NCBI GenBank assembly: GCA_029379385.1
Contig: CM055618.1
Span: forward strand, 3,606,134-3,670,133
Direction of reading: 5' to 3'
DNA: 64,000 nucleotides
From: Quillaja saponaria
Taxonomy: Eukaryota; Streptophyta; Magnoliopsida; Fabales; Quillajaceae
Position 1 is the first letter of the stretch. Each line of letters opens with the position of its first letter. The translations under genes and the position numbers were made by a program. This document shows positions 48,901 to 61,439 of the stretch, piece by piece. The notes under the pieces were generated by a model. The model did not search any database and was not told the origin of the DNA. It saw nothing but the letters and a program-made list of their open reading frames with translations.

Positions 48901-51532
48901 TGCCAATCAGTGGAATAACATTTACTAAAATCAGTGTGAAAAATCTCTAAGAGACTTGAGCTATTAGCTTCCCCATTTTTCATTATTTTGGTCAATTTAC
49001 TTCCTAATGTAATTAACCCAAAACCTTAAGTTTTCAAAAATAAGTAAAGGAAATAACATCATTTATGAGATTTTCAACTCTTGTCCTTAAATTTGACCTA
49101 GATATTTATACTAAAATATTTAGGATTTTTCTTTAATTAGAAATATTTTGGAAATAAATTTTCTTAGTATAAAATGAGAAGTATTACATTTGGAAGAGTT
49201 AAATACATCCACTATAAATTTTAAAATTTAAAGCATTTGTATTTTAAAATTTCCCAAATTAAAAAATAAAATGACTGTCTTTTTTTTTTTTTTTTTGCAA
49301 GGAAATTAAAATCAAATTCCACCTATGTGTATAAAATGACTTTCAAGTCATAAAAAGACTACTCCAATGAATCCACTTTGACGTCATTCCAGACTTAAGG
49401 TTTCACCTTTAATTCACTTAGGTTCTTTTTAAACACATTTCTTGGTTTTATAACCAAGACATGAATTTAAGGTAACATGGCTTCACATAACCTCTCATAC
49501 TTCACTAGAAGCACATTAGGTCCATTTTCATGATAGACTTAGAATGATCCATATTAGATTTTGACCGTTATCATGCCTTTTAGCATTCTGAGATTTCTTA
49601 TTATAAGTATGTTTCAATTTACCATAAAGATACTTGCTAAAACTAAGTTTGAACTGAAAAACTTAAAAGTCACCCTCAATTTTGAACAAACTACTCCTAA
49701 GGTGTTAAGAGATAGACATTTTGAAGCGGATAAGACCTAACTTATTAGATTTCTCCCATTTTCCAAAAACTTATTTCTAAGTATCAATGCTAACAACAAA
49801 TAAGATGATTCAAAATAAAAGAATGCAACATGCCAAAGAATCAGAGTAATTAATAACAAAAATAAAACTTATTCTTCATGATTCCAAGGCGTATCATTGG
49901 AAACTCCTCATTGGGCAAAGAATGCAATATGCTATTAGGATCTCACTTCAACCTATGAAACCAAAACACAAGAGCATCACAGGTTTTAAAAAGTCCATCC
50001 CTTTTGGGCAGATAAACCTTCTAAGCCAGGAATGCAATATGTCAATCAAAATGGGTACTAAATGATCAAGAATAAGAATTTATTTTACATGAATCCAAAG
50101 TGCATCATTACAAACTCCCCTTTGGGCAGAGAATGAAATATGCTATTAGGATCTCATGATCAACCCATGAAACTAAAATTAGAGCATCAGTAGCTTTCAA
50201 AAAGTATATCCCTTTTGGGCAAATAACCTTCTAGGCCGGTATACCCCAAACCATATGTTTCATGTATTTTCCAAAATTAAAGTATATAATAACCTTCCTT
50301 TGAGTTAGGAAATTATATACAATAGTTTAAGAAACATCTCGTACTATAACTTTCAAAAATCCCACAAATCTATACAGATAGACCACTTTGGTGGTAACCA
50401 CCTATATAAACCTATAAGATTTCTTACGTCGGGAAAATTTAATTACTCCAATTTATCATTCTTAACTGAAATACTATTCAAAAGTATCTCAAAGGATCAT
50501 TTAATGCATGTTGCAAACTTTAAACAAAATTGAATCATAACAAAAGTTTCTACTAACACATGTTTTAAAAACATGAGAGTACGATAATATTTATCTCTAA
50601 TTAGGAAGAGTACCTACTATTTTTAGTTTCAAAGCATATAAAACATGTAAATCCAACAAGCCTCAGCAATTATATATGTGCAATTATATTAGTTTTAAAC
50701 ATAACAAAATAGCATATACTAATACTATAATTTATGCACATAAATTTTCAAATATAACCATACCATAAAATTGGAAAATTCAAATAAAAAATATCATAAA
50801 ATATTCAATTGGATAAGACCACCGGAGGGCCGAGGGTGAACCTTATTTCTCCCTTAGCGCAAGTGGGTTTTGTTCAAGACAGGTTGACAGCTTCCAACCT
50901 CTATTCGAGTCAAGTTGACCCGGTTTAGAGTGTATATGGATCTTTTTGACCCATTTTCAGAAAAGTGGGATTTTCACCACAATTTTTATGGTTTTTCTCA
51001 AAAATTTTGTTTGGGTTTTGTTTTAAATTAGTATTCTAGCAAAAACCCTCTAACAATTTAGTGTTATATATCAAGAAAAATTGTCAATCAATTAAAATTG
51101 AAAAATTATGAACCCTAACTTGAACCCAAAAGGGTTTTAATTCGAATTTCTAAAAATTATGTGATTTCACACATTCAATTAGTTTATAATAAGTATAGAA
51201 ACATACTATAGGCAAAACCCATGATCATAATAGATCAAAACAACATTAAATTATATCTTTTCTAATCCAAAAATTAAAATTCGTTTTTATGCTAAACAAA
51301 ATCTTAAAATCCAAATTTCTCAACTTATAGTTGATAAAATCATACAAATAATATATAAAATTAAAAATATTTTAAAGAGAAACAAAACCCCTAATATTAG
51401 GAATTCAATTTCACACATATAAGGTTTCAATTTTTGAGTATAAAAATCTGACTTAAATGAACCTTATTATTTTATATCAATTAAATAAATTTCAGGGTTT
51501 AATCCATGTAAATTAGGCTCTGATACCACATG

Positions 51533-51981
51533 TAATAATTATACAGAATCTCATACATAAATTTAAAACACATTAATAATAAAGTCTACATACCTGAGCC
51601 ATAGTAACGGGTATGTAGAACTTCAAACAAGCACGCCTCACTAGAATGCATATATAGCTAGGTGTTCCTCTCCGTACTCTTTATATTTACTAGCAGCTTT
51701 CAATGAGACAAGATATGCATGAGAGGAGAGGGGACCTAACTATTTAATCTCAGATAAAACTCTAAGAGTCCTCCCAATAAAGATTCTTAAAGTGACTCAG
51801 CCTACACTAACTACCAATCCACATCTAATCAGATAAGAAGTGTGCTTAAGCCCTATTCCGAATGATCACATAAACTATATGGACTTTTATCGGCATGTCT
51901 CAATTGGATCAAACCTTAAGCCTGTTTTATTATTAAAACAAAACCATACAATTAATGGCAGCCCACATGAAATTTTCAACA
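51533..51981 (-). repeat. Element E 5' LTR
   Basis: It pairs with 45343-45800. Its inner edge touches the primer-binding site at about 51520-51531. Confidence 0.9.
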
Positions 51982-52211
51982 TATAATTCTAGGCCTTTAT
52001 CCACTAAATTCTCTAGTTTAATTTGTCATTAGTTAGATTTAGTTTAAATTAGATTTTTCTACCCTAATTTGTTTGTTTGAATAAACTTAGGATTATGTTA
52101 ATTTTAGTACTTAGCTAGAGATTAGTGACAATTCGTCGTGGGATCGACGCTCTACTAAATCACTGTATTACTTGCAACGAAATGTTTGATTGTGTTGCTA
52201 AATTCTTGTCA

Positions 52212-52239
52212 AGTTTTTTGCGTCATTACTGGGGAATTG
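52212..52239 (+). promoter_or_regulatory. Element D primer-binding site, degenerate
   Basis: TTTTTTGCGTCATTACTGGGGAA at 52214-52236 resembles the Athila/Tat site TTTGGCGCCGTTGCCGGGGAA, directly after the LTR end TTGTCA. Confidence 0.65.
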
Positions 52240-52299
52240 TTTTACTAATTTTTATTTCTTTTCTCTTTTTAATTTTATTTTGTTTTGTGTTTTGTAAGG

Positions 52300-53145
52300 T
52301 ACTCTGAAGATGTTTACTAAATATTTTAGCTTCACATGTTACACTCAATATGAATTGGAATCATTCTAAGAGGCTTACGAGAGATTCAACTTTATGTCGA
52401 GCACATGTCCAAATCATGACTTACTAAATTGGCTTCAACTACAAATATTTTACTATGATTTGTTTGAAATGACAAGGAGAGTGGTTGATAGGCTAACTTG
52501 TAGAAGTTTTTATTAATTTAGAAGAGGACAAAGCTTATGAGTTGTTAGAGACTTTGGCCTTTCCCTTCAAACTTATGAGTGAGTTTATATCAAGTGGGAA
52601 TAAGCTTACACCAAATGAGGAGCCTATAAAGATGTCTCAAGAATGGGTACAAAGTTCCCTTCCATCATGTATTCAATTCTTATAAGTTGAATCACATGAG
52701 GAAATTCATGGTGCCCAACCTATTAAGCATAATTTGGTAATAGAAGAAGAATTTCATGACGAAATGCAAGATATAGAAGAAAACTCTCATAATGGAGAAG
52801 CAATTCAAGACTTGCTTATAGAAGAAAAAGCACAACGTCTTGAGCCTAAATTGGTCATTGAATTCTACATTTATGAAGATCCTATATGGCCAACTCCTCT
52901 ACTATCTTCCTTAGCATCATACCTCTACACATACCAAGCATAAATTTTAAAGCCAAGTGAAGTTGAGCGCATGTGCCAATTACTTCCATATATTGCCAAG
53001 TATAAGGGCATCTTAAATCAAGACCCATATGTTGTGTTATATGACAGTTACCATGGGCGAAAACTGCCCGTTTAGGAGCACTTTTCCAATAGTCAAGCCA
53101 ATAACTATAAATCAAGCGTTTCTTGGGAGGCAATCCAAGTTTCTA
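52300..53145 (+). pseudogene. Element D gag-region remnant
   Basis: Traces of an Athila/Tat gag at 52470-52680 (NLEEDKAYELLETLAFPFK, PIKMSQEWVQSSLPS) are followed by the acidic frame at 52734-52943 (EEEFHDEMQDIEENSHN, FYIYEDPIWP) and a basic end near 53110 before GGGAGGCAATCCAA. The same region appears inverted at about 60180-60965, where FYIYEDPIW also occurs. The acidic domain is not one I can name. Protease, RT and integrase are absent. Confidence 0.65.
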
Positions 53146-54079
53146 AATTTTTGTCTTTTTTCTTTTAATGTATTTTTTAGTTCTTAGTAAGTGTTGTTTA
53201 ATTTTTAGCAGGCATATCATTTTTTACCTTCTTCTAACTTGGGCGTTACTAAGGACGAGGGTTAGTGAGCTTTCAACTTTGCTACATTGACATGGAGTTT
53301 TTCTTATACTTATTCCTTTTATATTTTTTTCTTATTGATTTTAATGTTCGTCTTAAGTTTGAGGGAGGGATTTATTGGTGTACTTACAGTTTTTAGTCTT
53401 TGGCTTGAGATGTTTTATGCTTTTTTGATGATTTCCCTATCCAATGATAATATGGTGATCAACTGTGATTTTGGTTCTTAGGAAATTATAGGCATGATTT
53501 AAGTTTATGTTAAATTCTTGTGTAAGTAACATTGTTAGGATGTAATATCCAAAATTTATGCACTTGATCTTTTTCTTGGAATGCCATGATTTAGGCCATC
53601 TTTGGACCATTTGAGCATTTCATGCCAACCTTGATATATTATATCCCCTAGTTTACCTATTGAGTTTATTTGATCTTTTCTTATTCAGTCACATTAATTT
53701 TTTGCCTGACCATTATTTTTAAACTCCTTTTGTACCCTTACTTTTAAGTATGTTAGTCTTTCTAGGAAGACTTTAGTTCCACCCTTAGTCCTTTTTTTAA
53801 TTTATATATATATATATAAAGGAAGTTCATTTGTGCCACATGTTCACCCCACTCTTCATAATAAAATGAAATATGTTTGGGGGTGTGCAAAGAAGTGAAT
53901 TTGTGCTTCCTTAATGTTGAACGTTTTCTATACCTTGTGCTATTTATTGTAACATTGAAAATAATGTTAATTTTAAGGTTGGGGGTATAGGAGTTCTTTA
54001 GAATTATGATCAAAATTACTCCTAATTTTGATGAGAAAAAAAAAAGAAAAGAAAAAAAATGTTTATACAGGGTAGAGAC

Positions 54080-54110
<31 letters not shown>

Positions 54111-54197
54111 AAGTATAGGTATATCATTGAAATGTGAAAGGAGTTCCCACAAAGGTCATAGAATGAATAATGTACATAGGGTGATTTTGAGCTTTAT
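53146..54197 (+). other. Element D 3' non-coding remnant
   Basis: It starts after the GGGAGGCAATCCAA sequence. It includes purine-rich AAGTTTGAGGGAGGGATT near 53354 and AGGTTGGGGGTATAGGAG near 53976 (possible polypurine tracts), a TA run at about 53803-53818 and an A run at about 54079-54106. The minus-strand frame at 53762-54127 is a product of these runs. No gene. Confidence 0.5.
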
Positions 54198-55620
54198 AAT
54201 TTCTTATCATCCATAAGTAATATAGAAGAAGTAAAGATCATTCCCATAAGGAATAATTTACTTCATAAGCTAAGTACCAATATATTGCAGCCTAATTCTA
54301 ATCAAGCCAATGCAAATTTAGAGATTATTAAGAAATTTATAAAAATATTAAAACAAACACCTAGGTTCACGATATCCCTCACACTACACCTAATTAACTT
54401 TAATCTAATTCAATTCATGCAATAGTTAAAATATTAACCCAGATTTCTTAACAATTATTAACATATTTCTATGTCTAGCAATTATATATTTCTCTTAGTG
54501 TAACTCCCTATATTCTTATGAGAATTATCCAAAGACAAACTCATTAAGAGCCACTCTTTCTGGTTACTTATAATTAAAGAGTATATTCCTATCTCTTCAG
54601 CAAATTGAATTATCCAAATCAGATGAACAATCCAAATATAAGTTATATTGCCAAAGCTAATCCCAAAATTGACTTTTCCAAGTCAATTCCAAAATTCCTA
54701 ATCAATCTAACTGGTGATCAATCAATTAGAAACATTAAGAACAAGACAACACAAAATATTGAAAATAAAACATGCATTAAATTAAAATTAAAGTCACATT
54801 GACTACATGTGAGTTCAATCATAACCCTTAAAACACGACTACTTCATACCAATTACATAAAACTCAAATAAAAAGAATATAACCATTACAAGTAAATAGA
54901 TATAAGAAGAAAGGAGTAGAAGACTAAAAGTTGTCATGACTCCGGGTCTACTCTCTCTATCAGAGCTCTAGTATATCCTTAGACTTCAGCCTTCACCTTA
55001 TTTTATATACCTATTAATCCTAGTTTAATTAAACTAGGATTCTTCTAAAGCACGTAATGTCATTGGGGCGTTGAAGCTTCTAGCACAATCCTAACATGTC
55101 ATGCTTGCGGTTTCATATTGATGGACACTCATAGGTTATTAACGAAGTCGTGTTTCCGATTTTGCATCGCGACTTCATTCCACTAGCATTGTGGTGTATC
55201 AGTCTCTATCTAGTTTCTACGCAGGTTGGATTGGAGACGTAGTGGCTACAGCTCTCTAGCTGGTTTTTGTAATTCTTGATTTTACCGCTACCTCGACTTA
55301 AGCTTTGTCACGCCACAGCGCAGGTCTCTCAGCCTAATCTATCAATTCTCATATGTCATGCCACAACATTATTTTCCTTGGCACTACAGCGTTGCCTTCA
55401 ATTCATCTCCTTTGTATAAACTGAGGACACTACAAAGTCAACTAAAAACAATTAAATAAAAAAATATAAAGCTATTACTAATCCTATTAAAAATCCTAAA
55501 AACTCCTAAACAACCTAAACTAAATAAAACACTTAATTTAACTAACATTCTAACTCTAAACCCTAGGATTTAGCATAAATAGGAATTAAAGATGAAGTGA
55601 AATAACTCTATTTTACAAAG
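54198..55620 (-). repeat. Athila/Tat-like LTR, - orientation
   Basis: Its left 0.9 kb matches 38774-39700 (TCTTATCATCCATAAGTAAT, TATGTCTAGCAATTATATATTT). A reversed TATA-like region and repeated stretches rich in GC(A/G)CTAC follow. The inner edge is uncertain, about 55620. It may be the 3' LTR of the element whose internal parts lie at 55.6-61.1 kb (element G). Confidence 0.6.
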
Positions 55621-56990
55621 GGTGATCCTAAACTTAGTATTTTGCTAGTCCTCAGCAAAAAGAAAGAAAACAAACAAATAAACAAACAAACAAACAAGAA
55701 AGAAAGAATAACAATTAACTTACCAATGATAAACTAATTATTCCTCTAAAAATCCTACAATTTTATAACAAATACTTAACTCAAGACAAAACACAAGTAT
55801 AACTTTAAATTTATCATGTTCGGGCAAGCATCATGTGTGTGTGTGTAAGGCATCTTCGAAAGTTTAAATGGCTTCAAAGATATTTCCAAAATAACTCAAA
55901 GACTAGTCTTAACCTCTAGAACTTCGCCTTTCCTTCCTTCTCTCCACTAATGTAGGCTAATATTTAGTCAAAATCATTAAGTCTTTCATTCAGATTGTAA
56001 TGTATGGTTAGGGTAAAGGTTTGATTAAATGAAATTTTTAGACTTAATTTCCTTAAGCATCAATTCTTTGCATGATCTCACCCTTCTTTTTAACCTTTTC
56101 TTTGGTTTGGTGCCAACTCCCATTCACTCGGGCTTAAAATATTTATCACACATTTTTTTTATGACTTGATGTTTTTTTCTTCTTGTATGGGTATAGATTC
56201 TTCCCAATTTTTCTCTTTTATCTTTCTAATATTTTCTACCAAACCTTTGGTTTGTAGACAACCGCTCCAGGAATTTACATATACTTCCCCAAAACTTACT
56301 TTTTATTAAGTGAGGAAGATAACAATTTTTAGTCTTACTTGCTTAGCACTCACCCTCATAAGCTTACTTTAAGCTTATCCCTTTTTATAGCTCACTAACA
56401 TTGCATATTCAATGTGCTCAAAGTAATAGGGTGCAAATGGGTCTTAAAAAAAAGAATTGGTTAACATATACATGTGCTAGAAAGAATAGGCTTTCGGCTC
56501 AAAAGTGGGTTTCTGATGATATATAAGCAAAATATGGATATAACAAAGGCTCTATCGGTCTAAAAATAGCCTAAATCATGTTCTCAACTAAGTCTTGCCT
56601 AAGATTTCGCCTCAATAGGAATTCACACTAATTCAAGGGGTCACCAAGTGTTGCCTAAGATTTTGCCTCAATAGGAATTCACACTAATTCAAGGGGTCAA
56701 AAAAGGTCTAAGGGTTATAAAGAAAAATAATTTAAAAACAACAACCCTAGGTGAAAATAGCCTTGTGTAGATATAGATGCATGAGGTATTTGCCCTAATT
56801 ATAATAAATTCAAAAAAATTCTTGCGTTATTAATCAAAAATCAAAATCAATGCATAAATATGGTTATATCATGGGAATAAGGGAAAAATTTGAACATTAT
56901 TAAAATATTAAAATTACAGTTTTTGTTAAAATAATACGAGAAAAGGAAACATATTCCATCCTAGATACCATGTTTAAACAAATTACACAT
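55621..56990 (-). mobile_element. Element G non-coding internal region
   Basis: No coding sequence seen. Runs of AAAC/AAAG units occur near 55660-55710. A tandem duplication of about 56 bases sits at 56595-56699 (GCCTAAGATTTCGCCTCAA unit). Related GCCTAA(G/A)ATTT..GCCTCAA text recurs near 57930 and 61480. Confidence 0.5.
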
Positions 56991-56999
56991 ATTATATCC

Positions 57000-57807
57000 T
57001 ATGCATGAACTTCTTTAGTTAAGATGTCATTTATTAGTCCCTTATGAAGTTCTAGCAGCCCATTATCCTTCCAAATCATATCGGCCTCGCGGCATAGTTC
57101 AGTGATGAGGGATGGGAACCATAATCTGAGGTGTCTGCTATTTATTGTTTGTTAAATCGCACTATGAATTAAGTAGCTAATATCAATAAACATACCTTGG
57201 AGGACTACATAGGTAAGGATGACTCGTTCCTTGGTGATATCGCTTGCATGTCCACTAGGCAGCAAGTTGGAGAGAATTAAAGCACTAACTCCCAGTTAGT
57301 CATCTTCCAAATAGAGCCTCGGTAGCACAAGGTATTGATCACCTTGTCATAGTCCACTATGCCACTTGAATACTGCACATACTCATCAATATTAGGAATG
57401 TCTGGAATGTCATAGTAAGGCATTGTTCAGCGGTGCTCGTAATCAGCACCATTCTACCTCGGACCATGACCTTTACTGCCAGTATGTTGCACGAAATTGG
57501 CATAGAACTCTCTAACCAACGAGACTATTCTGGCCATAGAGGGGTGCATATAAATTGAACCTAGCTCCCGTCAACAATCTACCGGAATTATTTGTAGGAA
57601 ATAATCAGGGCTGAGTTGAAAACCCTTTTGAGCCACAATTTTCTTAGTTAGTCCCTCGTGGAATCGTTTTTCTACTTCAGCAAAAAAAAAAAAATTAAAT
57701 GTGTCTTTGGCCCAGCAGAACGAGAGCGTTTGGTAGCCTTTGATTTTGATGCCATGGTCTTGAAAAATAAAACAAACATAACCAATCCCCACAATGCCTA
57801 TCAACAC
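57000..57807 (-). pseudogene. Athila ORF1-like protein remnant, copy 1
   Basis: The minus frame at 57571-57807 ends with EVEKRFHEGLTKKIVAQKGF, the start of the plant transposon protein found in Athila-type elements (E-x-R-F-x-x-x-L-x-x-K-x-x-x-x-E/K-G-F). The remainder, to about 57000, is broken by stops. The role of this protein is not established; it is not an enzyme I can identify. Confidence 0.6.
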
Positions 57808-57844
57808 ATGTCAACCACAAGCTCCAAATGTTAAGAAAAGGGTC

Positions 57845-58290
57845 TCAGACCCAGCATAACAATAATCTCAAATCTTAGGCATATTTTCATCAATGATATA
57901 GAACCCATGCACTCCCTCTCAATATTCATCAAGGATTTCGCCTCAAGAGAGAATCAAACAAATTCTAAGGCTCTAAACCAAACATGAACATGCTAAACAT
58001 AAATCCTCTCTAAATAAGAAATAACGCAATCCTAATAAAAAGGTCAAGTGCTCAATAAATGTTGGAAATCACATCCTACAATTCTACTAACTCAAGAATT
58101 CGAACACAAGTGTGAAGATTCATGATAACCAAATTTATCACCATAGGATAGGGGAATTCAATCAAAATAGCATAAAAGCATCTTAACTAACAACACACTT
58201 AACATTAACAATAAAAGACATAAACATTAGCAATAAAAGACATAAAATAACTAAAATTCAACAAAATACACACAACATAAAAATAACATC
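57845..58290. repeat. Segment duplicated at 61440-61835, copy 1
   Basis: It shares GAGAGAATCAAACAAATTCT, AAAATAGCATAAAAGCATCT and CAATAAAAGACATAAAA in the same order and direction with 61440-61835. Confidence 0.85.
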
Positions 58291-58399
58291 CCCAAACTTA
58301 AACAAGACATTGTCCCCAATGGCATATTAATAAAACAGAAGATAAAGTATGAAAAGGAGACTTCCCTGACACGTAATATGAGGTGTAGAATGCCTAATC

Positions 58400-59380
58400 A
58401 TCTTCAATACTGTTGTCAAAGCAAGGGTGATCCGGATAGGTTGGGAAAGTGGACATGCCTACACCCATATGCTCAGCGCACAACCACAGCATTTGAGCCA
58501 CATCATTAAGAACTTTACCAAAATCCACTCTTGGAGTCGCTCAACCCGCTCCATTTTCTGTGACAAAGTTAGATTCATTGATAGCTAAGCCAGAGGCGAC
58601 TGAGATGGTGGTGATACTAAAGAGGAGTTGCCTCCCATTAATTGATTTGTATATATCAGAAGGTGGCTTATAATTATTTGATCAATAATTCCCTTTGATT
58701 GTAGCATTTCCTCATTTAGCTCATAATGCAAACCAACACGCTCACATAATAGACTAATTAAACAAGGGAACTGGAATCCTTCTTTTGACATATTGCGGGC
58801 ACACTTGAGGATATTGGAAAAAATGAGATTGCCAAAATCAATGCTCTTTCCGGTAATGATAGCATGTAAGAGAATCACCCTATCCTTGGTGACATTAGTT
58901 ATATGCTTGGCTGGTAACAAATTGTGTGACAAGAATAAGTTTTTTCATATTTGCTTAATGCATTGGCTCAGAAAATAATTTGCTCATCATTTGACATTCT
59001 CCATGTAGTATAATCCTTGCATAGAAATGCAAGAATCTCATCCAAATCAACCTCACCTTGCACTAGTTAGGAATAATCATCATTTGAACACCTAACCATT
59101 GCTATGCATGGGAGCATTGGCATAAAAATCTTGTACCAAAGGAACCACTACTGCTTCTGGTGGATCACAAAAACGCCCCCAATGACAGGCATTGATAATA
59201 TCATTGATTTCCTCATGAAAGTGCGGAATCAAATCAAAATCCTTTTAGGTGATTAGACTTTGATGAGTAAGTGAATGAGTAAAGCAAATTTGAGCATCTT
59301 TTGATACAAACCTTGAGGTATCATAAGTAGAACTAGGCCTGCTTTTTGACCTCTTTGGAGGCATAGCTACACTTTCAAAA
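58400..59380 (-). pseudogene. Athila ORF1-like protein remnant, copy 2
   Basis: The N-terminus is at about 59360: MPPKRSKSRPSSTYDTSRFV, typical of this protein. The body is the 115-codon frame at 58585-58932 (LLPAKHITNVTKDRVILLHA, IITGKSIDFGNLIFSNIL, FPCLISLLCERVGL), matching the plant transposon protein domain pattern of a ...R..LL..I..G..I..G..I... core. Stops separate the parts. It lies between copy 1 and the gag remnant. Confidence 0.75.
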
Positions 59381-59439
59381 CAACACAACAATTGCACAAT
59401 ATATATATATATATACACACACCAACAATTCCCAATCAC

Positions 59440-60179
59440 AACACAACAATATCACCACCTCCAAACTTAGAATGTCACTACCAATGTCAATGGGAATCAA
59501 TTTCACAAATATATTCGTCCACCAATTTGTAGAACTAAGAACCCCAATTTATGCCAGAGTAAAACCTTAATTTTTCATTTTCACAAATCAGTGCATAGCC
59601 AAATTTCTCCTAAAATTCAAGTAACAATGGTTCAATTCAAGAGAAAATCCATGAGAAACTCCATAGAATGACTAATATCAACAATGGATCCATGATTTTT
59701 ATTCATCTCTTTTCAAAATATGGAAAACCCTTGATTTTTAGGAAACTTACTTGCAAGAGGATAATCCATTCAAAGCTTGAAGTGAGGAGTAGCCATGAAT
59801 GCTTGCTTTGAAACTTTGAAGAAAATGAACCTTAAATCACTTGATTGGCCATAGGTTCTGGATTTTTGAGTAGGGAAAATAGTTTTAGGAAGGTAGGGAG
59901 TGTTTAGATGTGAAATGGGGGTGAGGGGGGGGGGTGAAAAATTGGGCTATTTAAAATAGGCCTTGCTGATGGCCCTTAGGCACTAGGCGTGTAGTACCAT
60001 GATGTTAGCCTATCTGTTTAGCACGCAGGCTGCGTAAGGGCACGACATGTTAGGTGTTGATGTGCTAAGGCCTAATGCCTAGCACGTAGGGGCGCTGATG
60101 CCCACTACCTGGTGCGTGAGGGCTTCTGGCTTTGTTGGAGCCTAAGCGCTACTTGCCCCTATTTGCCTCTCAAGAAGCG
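59440..60179 (-). other. Element G spacer with GC-richer direct repeats
   Basis: No gene. The part at 59925-60130 is GC-richer than its surroundings and repeats the short words CTAGGCG/CTAGCACG and (G/C)TGATG(C/G)CC. A G run (about 59924-59934) lies at its left. It might be the body of another LTR or of a small repeat. Confidence 0.4.
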
Positions 60180-60965
60180 CTTAATTTATAGTCATCAGCT
60201 TGACTTTGTCATGCTCCTAAATAAGCGGCCTTCGCCCATAGAATATAACATATATGCCCTCAAGCTTGGCAAGATTTACTAAGTTGTTGGAACATGCTCT
60301 CAAAATCACTTGGCTTTTGAAATCTTGCTTGGTATTTTTAGAGGTATAGTGCCAAGGAAGGTAGTGGAGGAGGTTGCCATATAGGATCTTCATAAATGTA
60401 AAATTTAGTAACCGATGTAAGCTCGAGACTTTGTGGTTTTTCTTCTAAGATCAAGTCTTGAGTTGCTTTCTTACTATGAAAGTCCTCTTCAATAACCAAT
60501 TGAGATTCAATAATTTGGTGATACGAGATATTGTCATGGAATTCTTCTTTTATGACCAAATTATGTTCAATAGGTTGGGCACCACAGATTTCCTCATGTA
60601 ACTCATCTTCTATGAAGTGAATAAAAGGTGAAATGGAATTTTGTACCCATTCTTAAGACATCTCTACAGGCTCCTCACATGGTATAGACTTACTCATGAA
60701 TGTGCTAGGATGATCCAACAACTCATGAGCTTTGTCTATGCTAAGATCCATGAAGTTTCCACCAGCTAGAATATTCACCATTTTTTATGATCTCTTATGC
60801 AAACCATTGTAAAGTGTATGGAGTTCAAACTAATTTGGTAAACCATGAGTTGGATACTTTCTCCGCATATAGTTGAACCTCTTCCAAGCCTTTTGGAATG
60901 ATTCTAAGTCATCTTGAGCAAAACATGTGGAATTGAGATATTCTGTGTAGAATTCTATTGTACCT
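60180..60965 (-). pseudogene. Element G gag-region remnant
   Basis: Minus-strand gag traces near 60790-60955 read FAQDDLESFQKAWKRFNYMR, LYNGL, then ILAGGNFMDL and KAHELLDHPS toward 60710. These match the Athila/Tat gag pattern (Y-E-S-W-E-R-F, F-Y-N-G-L, A-A-G-G). The acidic frame at 60338-60559 (EEFHDN, FYIYEDPIWQPPP) equals the + strand frame at 52734-52943. Reading frames are broken. Confidence 0.75.
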
Positions 60966-61082
60966 CATAAGACAAACAAACAAAAATAATTACATTAACA
61001 AGATAATGAGAAAAGAAATAAAAAAAATATGTCTAAACTAAAATTAGAATTGATTGGTATTAATATTAACATACATTAGAAT

Positions 61083-61105
61083 AATTCCTCAGCAACGGCG
61101 CTAAA
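61083..61105 (-). promoter_or_regulatory. Element G primer-binding site
   Basis: The minus strand reads TTTTTAGCGCCGTTGCTGAGG, close to the Athila/Tat site TTTGGCGCCGTTGCCGGGG. The LTR does not follow directly: about 730 bases, including the repeat copy at 61440-61835, lie between. Confidence 0.8.
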
Positions 61106-61439
61106 AACTTATTTTTATTTCTTTGTTGGCTCTTTCTTTTTGCCTTTTTTCTCAACTCTTGTTACACCCAAAACTTATTTCTTTTTATTATGATTATAGG
61201 GGTGATCAAGAGGCACAATTATAAGTCCACATTTTTTTAACTCCAACAATTCTTCCTCTTTCTTATAGCATAGCTCAATATTTTCCAAGAATAATCAATA
61301 TACCCAAGAGTAAAGATTCAAAACTGGAATTTAAAAAGTGGTTAGGCAATAATTTTGTGGTTATCCAAGAAAAGGTGATAAAGGCTGAATGGGATAACTA
61401 AGGAAATAAGATAAAACATGGTAAGCTTAAACAGGCTCA

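Larger units (their letters stand above)
45338..51986 (-). mobile_element. Element E: decayed Ty1/copia retrotransposon
   Basis: LTRs at 45343-45800 and 51533-51981 share TGTAATAATTATACA and end AACA. The flanks are TGTAA (45338-45342) and TATAA (51982-51986), one transition apart. Left of the right LTR, TCTGATACCA at about 51520-51529 is the reverse of the initiator-Met primer site, so the element runs leftward; a purine tract (AGTGAGAGAA) abuts the left LTR. The order RT then RNase H after integrase, seen in minus-strand remnants, fits Ty1/copia. It has no open frame longer than about 63 codons and is old. Confidence 0.88.
40987..52211 (+). mobile_element. Athila/Tat-like LTR split by two insertions (element D 5' LTR)
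   Basis: Three pieces make one LTR of about 1.2 kb: 40987-41215 (TGATAAGTTTG start), 44587-45342 and 51982-52211 (ends TTGTCA). The first piece is the inverse counterpart of 31510-31700, and the second of 31260-31480. The split points carry target duplications of the inserted elements (AGAGT; TGTAA/TATAA). A degenerate primer site follows at 52212, then gag. Confidence 0.8.

Noticed and set aside
52882..53133. 83-codon minus-strand frame
   Set aside because: It is a shadow of the + strand gag-region remnant of element D, which has an inverted counterpart at 60.2 kb.
53762..54127. 121-codon minus-strand F-rich frame
   Set aside because: It is produced by A and TA runs; no protein character.
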